A stretch of DNA of 64,000 bases, from the NCBI GenBank assembly GCA_945878555.1, contig CAMDWI010000021.1, positions 1-64,000 of the forward strand, written 5' to 3'. The notes below the pieces were generated by a model, which was not told the DNA's origin, did not search any database, and worked only from the letters and a program-made list of their open reading frames with translations. Below, in pieces: positions 60,431-64,000 of this stretch (position 1 is its first letter; every line of letters starts with the position of its first letter). Origin of the DNA: Klebsiella pneumoniae. Lineage in GTDB: Bacteria > Pseudomonadota > Gammaproteobacteria > Eutrophobiales > Eutrophobiaceae. The translations under genes were made by a program, and so were the position numbers.

Positions 60431-61642
60431 TCAGTCCGGGTCTGCCGGTACTGTCCCGGGAGTTGTGACCTGGCCCGTCTCGGTCATATAGATCTGTTTA
60501 AGGATCGCACGCCATTGATCATACTGCTGGTTTACCGTACCGGACAGTGTCACTGTATTATTGTCGAGTTCTATCGTGCGTGGTTCGAGTTCAGCATTCA
60601 GCGAGGTGCCGAGTTCCTCCAGTGCCTGCACATGGATCTTCGCCTCTTCACGTCGGTCCAGTCCTTCCTTGACCAGATACGCGCCTGCACCGATACCAAC
60701 GATACCGGCGGTATTGACCACATTGCTGTTACTGCCCTGTGCCAGGATACCGCCGATGACAGCGACCGCACCGCCGAGTAACTTTGCGGTCGAATCATTA
60801 CGTATCTGCCGGAGGGCGATGGTTTCTTCATAACTCATCCGGCGCCATTCACGGTACGGCTGTTCCATGCTGGTTTCAAACGAGGTGTAATAGTCCTGTA
60901 AGGTGTCCACGAACATATTGTCACGCTGGCGTATCTTGCGGATGCGTTCCAGTGTCGGGTCATTTTCGGCGGGCAGTCTTTTAACGGAGTAGATACCCCG
61001 GCTGTTCGCCTCGATATGATCGTTAAACGCCTCCGGTGAAAACTGCCTGGCAAATTTCAGCTCGGTAATCGTGCGGATATTGGCGACGTCGGCCGGTTTC
61101 AGCTTTTGCATGAAAGCGAGCAGGTCATTCGCAATGTCGTTATACAGTCCCTGAAACGGTTCTTCGCCCCGGCTGCGGATGCTGTTGTCATAGGCGTATT
61201 TGCTCGCCGTACTGTCATAGTCTTTTGCATACCAGGTCTTGCCGGTGGAATCCTGCACGCGGATCCGCAACCCCAGCTTTTCTCCGTCTGACTTCAGGAT
61301 CTGGCCGTCTATCCAGATGTCCATTTCACTCTGTCGCCCTGGCACCAGCCTGACTACACCCCAGTTGCCGCTGTCCTGCAACGTCTTGGCAATCTTCATC
61401 GGGAAGAACCGGGACTCGGCATTGCGCACCTGCAGATAGATGCCTTCTTTCTCGGCTGTAGTAACATCCGCCCCCGGATTGAACAGATCGATACCTACAT
61501 CAAGCAGGTCCTGCTCGGCAACCGGTGCGGTATTACGCACGATGGCGTTATGTTGTGTCGATTTGACCGTGGTCGAGCTGCATCCTGTGACCAGTGCGCT
61601 GATCATCAACAACAGGACGGCGAGTTTGTTACCGGTATTCAT
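60431..61642 (-). CDS. Large lipoprotein of the TolQ-VWA operon
   Basis: 403 residues. Signal LAVLLLMISALVTGC with lipobox VTGC. The mature part has LLDVGIDLFNPGADVTTAEK, VVRLVPGRQSEMDIWIDGQI, KLGLRIRVQDSTGKTWYAKD and a hydrophobic Gly-rich stretch LLGGAVAVIGGILAQG at about 290. This last segment could insert in a membrane. The C-terminus TIELDNNTVTLSGTVNQQYD looks like a BON-type strand pair. No named family. Starts with ATG overlapping the upstream stop (TAATG). Confidence 0.78.
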   Translation of the reverse strand: MNTGNKLAVLLLMISALVTGCSSTTVKSTQHNAIVRNTAPVAEQDLLDVGIDLFNPGADVTTAEKEGIYLQVRNAESRFFPMKIAKTLQDSGNWGVVRLVPGRQSEMDIWIDGQILKSDGEKLGLRIRVQDSTGKTWYAKDYDSTASKYAYDNSIRSRGEEPFQGLYNDIANDLLAFMQKLKPADVANIRTITELKFARQFSPEAFNDHIEANSRGIYSVKRLPAENDPTLERIRKIRQRDNMFVDTLQDYYTSFETSMEQPYREWRRMSYEETIALRQIRNDSTAKLLGGAVAVIGGILAQGSNSNVVNTAGIVGIGAGAYLVKEGLDRREEAKIHVQALEELGTSLNAELEPRTIELDNNTVTLSGTVNQQYDQWRAILKQIYMTETGQVTTPGTVPADPD

Positions 61643-62880
61643 TATTTAGCCTGTACTCCTTGTTTGTACTTGCGGTATTCATCCCAGAGTTTTTCCCGGA
61701 GTGCCGGGTCTTTTTCCTGCATCGCTGCCTCACGTAACTGGCGAGCGACAATATCATCATCCGTGCCATCCGAGATATCGGCCGGAATGTTCGGATTCCC
61801 ACCACCCTGATTCTTGTAATCACCCGGGCGATTATCCGACTGTGCGTTCGGCAGTTGTCCTGCTGTCTGGTTATTGTTCGGGTCACCTGCACCGGTACCC
61901 GCCGTCAGTAATGGCGGGGCCGAGCTGCCACTGTCTCCACTGCTGCTGCCGTCGCCGCCGCCATTACCGACGACAGTTTGACCAGCACCTGTTTCGTTTG
62001 TTCTGGCGATGGCCTCCTGGCGACGGCTGAGGATCACCCCGTCAAATACACCCATGCTGTCGTCAAGTTCCCGATCCAGCGTCTCTACACGTTCCTGTCC
62101 GGTCACAATGGCCGGACTACCATCAATGACAACAACCCGGCGGACAGCTGTACCATTCGTTATGCCACCACCCGCGTTTGTTGCTGTGCCACCTGGGCCA
62201 GTACCCTGACCCGGCGTACCGCCTGTCCCGGCAGTGTTGGTGCCCGCCGTGGTACCCGTGCCTTGCTGCCCCGGGCTATTGCCGCTGGTGCCTGTTCCAG
62301 CACTGCCGCCACTGCCCTGGCGGGTACCGGAGGCGGTGTTGTCCAGTATGCCAGGGGATTGTTGCGTGCCTGCATTGCCACTGGTGGATGTACCGGATTG
62401 TACCGATTTGTTAAATACATCAATGGCTCCGGACAACACCTCGTCCTCGGTCTGCACGCCACCGGTGGTCATACCTCCCGGTTGGGAGGATGAGCCTGTG
62501 GCCGAAGGACTGCCTGTCCCTGTTGTTGCCGACCCGCTGTTTGCCTGGGAAGTTCCCGTCGTACCCTGACTGGACTGGCTGGTAGCGGGACTGCCCGCCG
62601 GCGATGTGGATGACTGCGGAAAATTGGCACCCATCGTCGGTTGCGAATTACCGGTGCCGGAGGAAGTCGAGCCTGGAGAAGATGGGCTGGAGGACGACGA
62701 ACTCGATGACTGGCTGCCGGATGACGAGGAACTGGATGATGAACTTGAGCTGGAGCTGCTACTCGGGCTGGAAGACGAGCTGGAGCTGCTGGATTGTTGA
62801 GATTCCGGCGTTTTACAGCCAGCGATCAGCGACAGCAGTGACGCAACAAGTAAAAGCCCTGAAATTTTGTTAATCGACAT
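61642..62880 (-). CDS. Ser/Gly/Thr-rich low-complexity lipoprotein
   Basis: 412 residues. Signal ISGLLLVASLLSLIAGC with lipobox IAGC, then about 40 nearly pure Ser residues (29-68), followed by about 170 residues rich in Gly, Ser, Thr and Gln. Ordered-looking parts are QTEDEVLSGAIDVFNKSVQS, RRVVVIDGSPAIVTGQERVE and the C-terminal EKDPALREKLWDEYRKYKQG. The poly-Ser tract uses AGC, TCG, TCC and AGT codons, so it is not a simple microsatellite. Probably an extended tether from the outer membrane. No family recognised. Confidence 0.8.
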   Translation of the reverse strand: MSINKISGLLLVASLLSLIAGCKTPESQQSSSSSSSSSPSSSSSSSSSSSSSSSGSQSSSSSSSSPSSPGSTSSGTGNSQPTMGANFPQSSTSPAGSPATSQSSQGTTGTSQANSGSATTGTGSPSATGSSSQPGGMTTGGVQTEDEVLSGAIDVFNKSVQSGTSTSGNAGTQQSPGILDNTASGTRQGSGGSAGTGTSGNSPGQQGTGTTAGTNTAGTGGTPGQGTGPGGTATNAGGGITNGTAVRRVVVIDGSPAIVTGQERVETLDRELDDSMGVFDGVILSRRQEAIARTNETGAGQTVVGNGGGDGSSSGDSGSSAPPLLTAGTGAGDPNNNQTAGQLPNAQSDNRPGDYKNQGGGNPNIPADISDGTDDDIVARQLREAAMQEKDPALREKLWDEYRKYKQGVQAK

Positions 62881-62894
62881 AGGGTTACCCCGGA

Positions 62895-64000
62895 CTATTC
62901 CTGAAATGTATACACCATTTTAACGTCTTCTGTGGCAATTGGTTGACCGTTTTCCAGACGCGGGCGAAAAGGCGTGATGTTTATCCTCTCCCTGGCCATG
63001 CGCCGGAGCCGGGAATCATCCTCCGGATTTGTCACGATAAACTCAAGATTGCGGACAATCCCGGATGCTGATACATCAAATTGAACCACTACATAGGCGG
63101 TATCCTCCAGTTCTGTTGTCGCCAGTTCCTGCAGGTCTATATCGGTTTTTTCTGACATGTCGATACCCTCAATTGCCCCGGGTGGAGCTGTGTCCAGTGA
63201 GGGGGTAGCCAGACTGGCAGCCATCATTCTGGGTACATTGAGCGCATCCAGTGAGATCGGTTTTCCAAACAGTTCATCAAGCTCAGTTGACTCAGCCCCT
63301 GCCCCGGACAGCAAGGTATAGGCCTCCCGGTAATAGTGGGTAGAGGCATCACGCTTGCTGAAACGCTGGAACCAGTCACCCGTCTGTGTCAGCGCGTAGG
63401 CATGGGACCGGCGTGGCAGGTCAGGATGTTTAACGTGGATATCCACTATCTTTTCCAGTGCTGCCCGACCACTGCGGTAGCTGTTCTGGATCAGACTGGC
63501 CGAGTCCTTTTCCACATCCAGTACACGCGCCAGATAATCACCACCGTAATTTTGCTGCAGAAAGGTGCTGCGAAATGCATCGTTGTTGCCGATCTGACTG
63601 AAGTTACTGGGCAATAGCGGCATCGCCCGCGCACCTACAAACATATCAATGCCTTCAATATAGCCATAAGGTTCTATGAGTTTGAAATTGGCATTCACGA
63701 TACCGTACAGCGGTCGTATCATGTCCGGATGCTCATCGCCCTGGACCAGTTTGATTATTTCCAGCGATTCGTTGTAGAGGTTGGCCGCGACAACCAGATG
63801 TCCGAGTGACTCCGGCACCAGTGTCTTGCTGAATGCATCCAGATGCCATTCAGCGATGCGGTCCAGCACGGGTAACATGCGCAGGTCATTCTCTGTGTAG
63901 TTGCGTTTGTATACCCAGAGCATGTAACTGTAATTGTTGTTCAGCTGGTTATAATCATCCAGTGCGGTATTCGCCTCGATTACACGTTCGAGTATCGGAA
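62895..64000 (-). CDS. Protein with helical-repeat region and TonB-like C-terminus, N-terminus outside window
   Basis: The frame stays open to the right edge; an ATG at 63923 is internal, since the upstream codons (VIEANTALDDYNQLNN) continue the same protein. At least 368 residues. Helical repeats in the first part (ESLGHLVVAANLYNESLEII, SLIQNSYRSGRAALEKIVDI). The last 85 residues resemble the TonB/TolA C-terminal domain: AYVVVQFDVSASGIVRNLEF, RLRRMARERINITPFRPRLE and NGQPIATEDVKMVYTF. An energy-transducer-like end is consistent with the TolQ-type gene in the operon. Confidence 0.75.
   Translation of the reverse strand, partial: PILERVIEANTALDDYNQLNNNYSYMLWVYKRNYTENDLRMLPVLDRIAEWHLDAFSKTLVPESLGHLVVAANLYNESLEIIKLVQGDEHPDMIRPLYGIVNANFKLIEPYGYIEGIDMFVGARAMPLLPSNFSQIGNNDAFRSTFLQQNYGGDYLARVLDVEKDSASLIQNSYRSGRAALEKIVDIHVKHPDLPRRSHAYALTQTGDWFQRFSKRDASTHYYREAYTLLSGAGAESTELDELFGKPISLDALNVPRMMAASLATPSLDTAPPGAIEGIDMSEKTDIDLQELATTELEDTAYVVVQFDVSASGIVRNLEFIVTNPEDDSRLRRMARERINITPFRPRLENGQPIATEDVKMVYTFQE

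Noticed and set aside
62604-62873. Plus-strand open frames across the poly-Ser region (acidic or Trp-rich peptides)
   Set aside because: They are antisense products of the low-complexity Ser codons of the lipoprotein gene.
50880-64000. Tol-Pal or TonB-ExbBD locus
   Set aside because: No TolA, TolB, Pal, YbgC/YbgF or ExbD; the TolQ-like partner helices are on VWA proteins.

Overview
This window reads as chromosome of a free-living Gammaproteobacterium with a moderately high GC content. Lineage evidence: the YbeD-LipB-LipA block, a YadG/YadH pair very close to the E. coli proteins, guaB-guaA, a PEP-CTERM protein with a sigma-54 type promoter, an AGCS symporter and a large set of c-di-GMP/PAS sensors. 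I cannot name a genus. No rRNA, tRNA or CRISPR array was seen.

Layout. 1-6.9 kb: the end of a Wsp-like chemosensory operon (MCP tail, CheA-REC hybrid, CheB, and a REC-GAF-PAS-GAF-GGDEF-EAL output protein whose GGDEF motif is degenerate). 6.9-7.95 kb: a gene-poor stretch with the corpse of an IS21-type istB. 7.95-14.4 kb: an isocitrate/isopropylmalate dehydrogenase family gene, yadGH, a tandem cyclic-nucleotide-binding protein, a small secreted protein, and ybeD-lipB-lipA. 14.6-16.8 kb: an accessory island with two integron-type gene cassettes carrying small lipoproteins and matching attC sites, followed by a mazEF-like toxin-antitoxin pair and a VOC protein. 16.8-22.3 kb: M23 peptidase, xseA, guaB, guaA. 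22.4-27.8 kb: a TPR protein, a PEP-CTERM protein, a graveyard of gene fragments (including a piece of guaA), dps, a decayed small membrane-protein gene and a ferritin-like protein. 27.8-32.5 kb: a P2-type cation ATPase, an AGCS symporter and a DUF1428 protein.

32.6-44.0 kb: two paralogous outer-membrane beta-barrel genes flank a four-gene signalling operon (REC-HD-GYP, Cache-HAMP-PAS, a hybrid histidine kinase with Hpt, and MASE3-PAS-GAF-PAS). A ferredoxin gene fragment beside the first barrel gene matches the intact ferredoxin near the second. 44.2-50.9 kb: periplasmic katG, [2Fe-2S] ferredoxin, quinone oxidoreductase, bioA and an FAD ferredoxin-reductase-like gene.

50.9-64.0 kb: twelve tightly packed minus-strand genes, running off the right edge, form what is probably a poorly described envelope machine. 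They encode a TolQ/ExbB/MotA-type channel, two VWA proteins whose single N-terminal helix carries an ExbD/MotB-like aspartate, an actin/Hsp70-fold-like protein, a PEGA-repeat protein with a C-terminal formylglycine-generating-enzyme/SUMF1 domain, a TPR membrane protein, four lipoproteins (one extremely Ser/Gly-rich), a Pro-rich secreted peptide and a protein with a TonB-like C-terminus. This is the best candidate for an undescribed system in the window.
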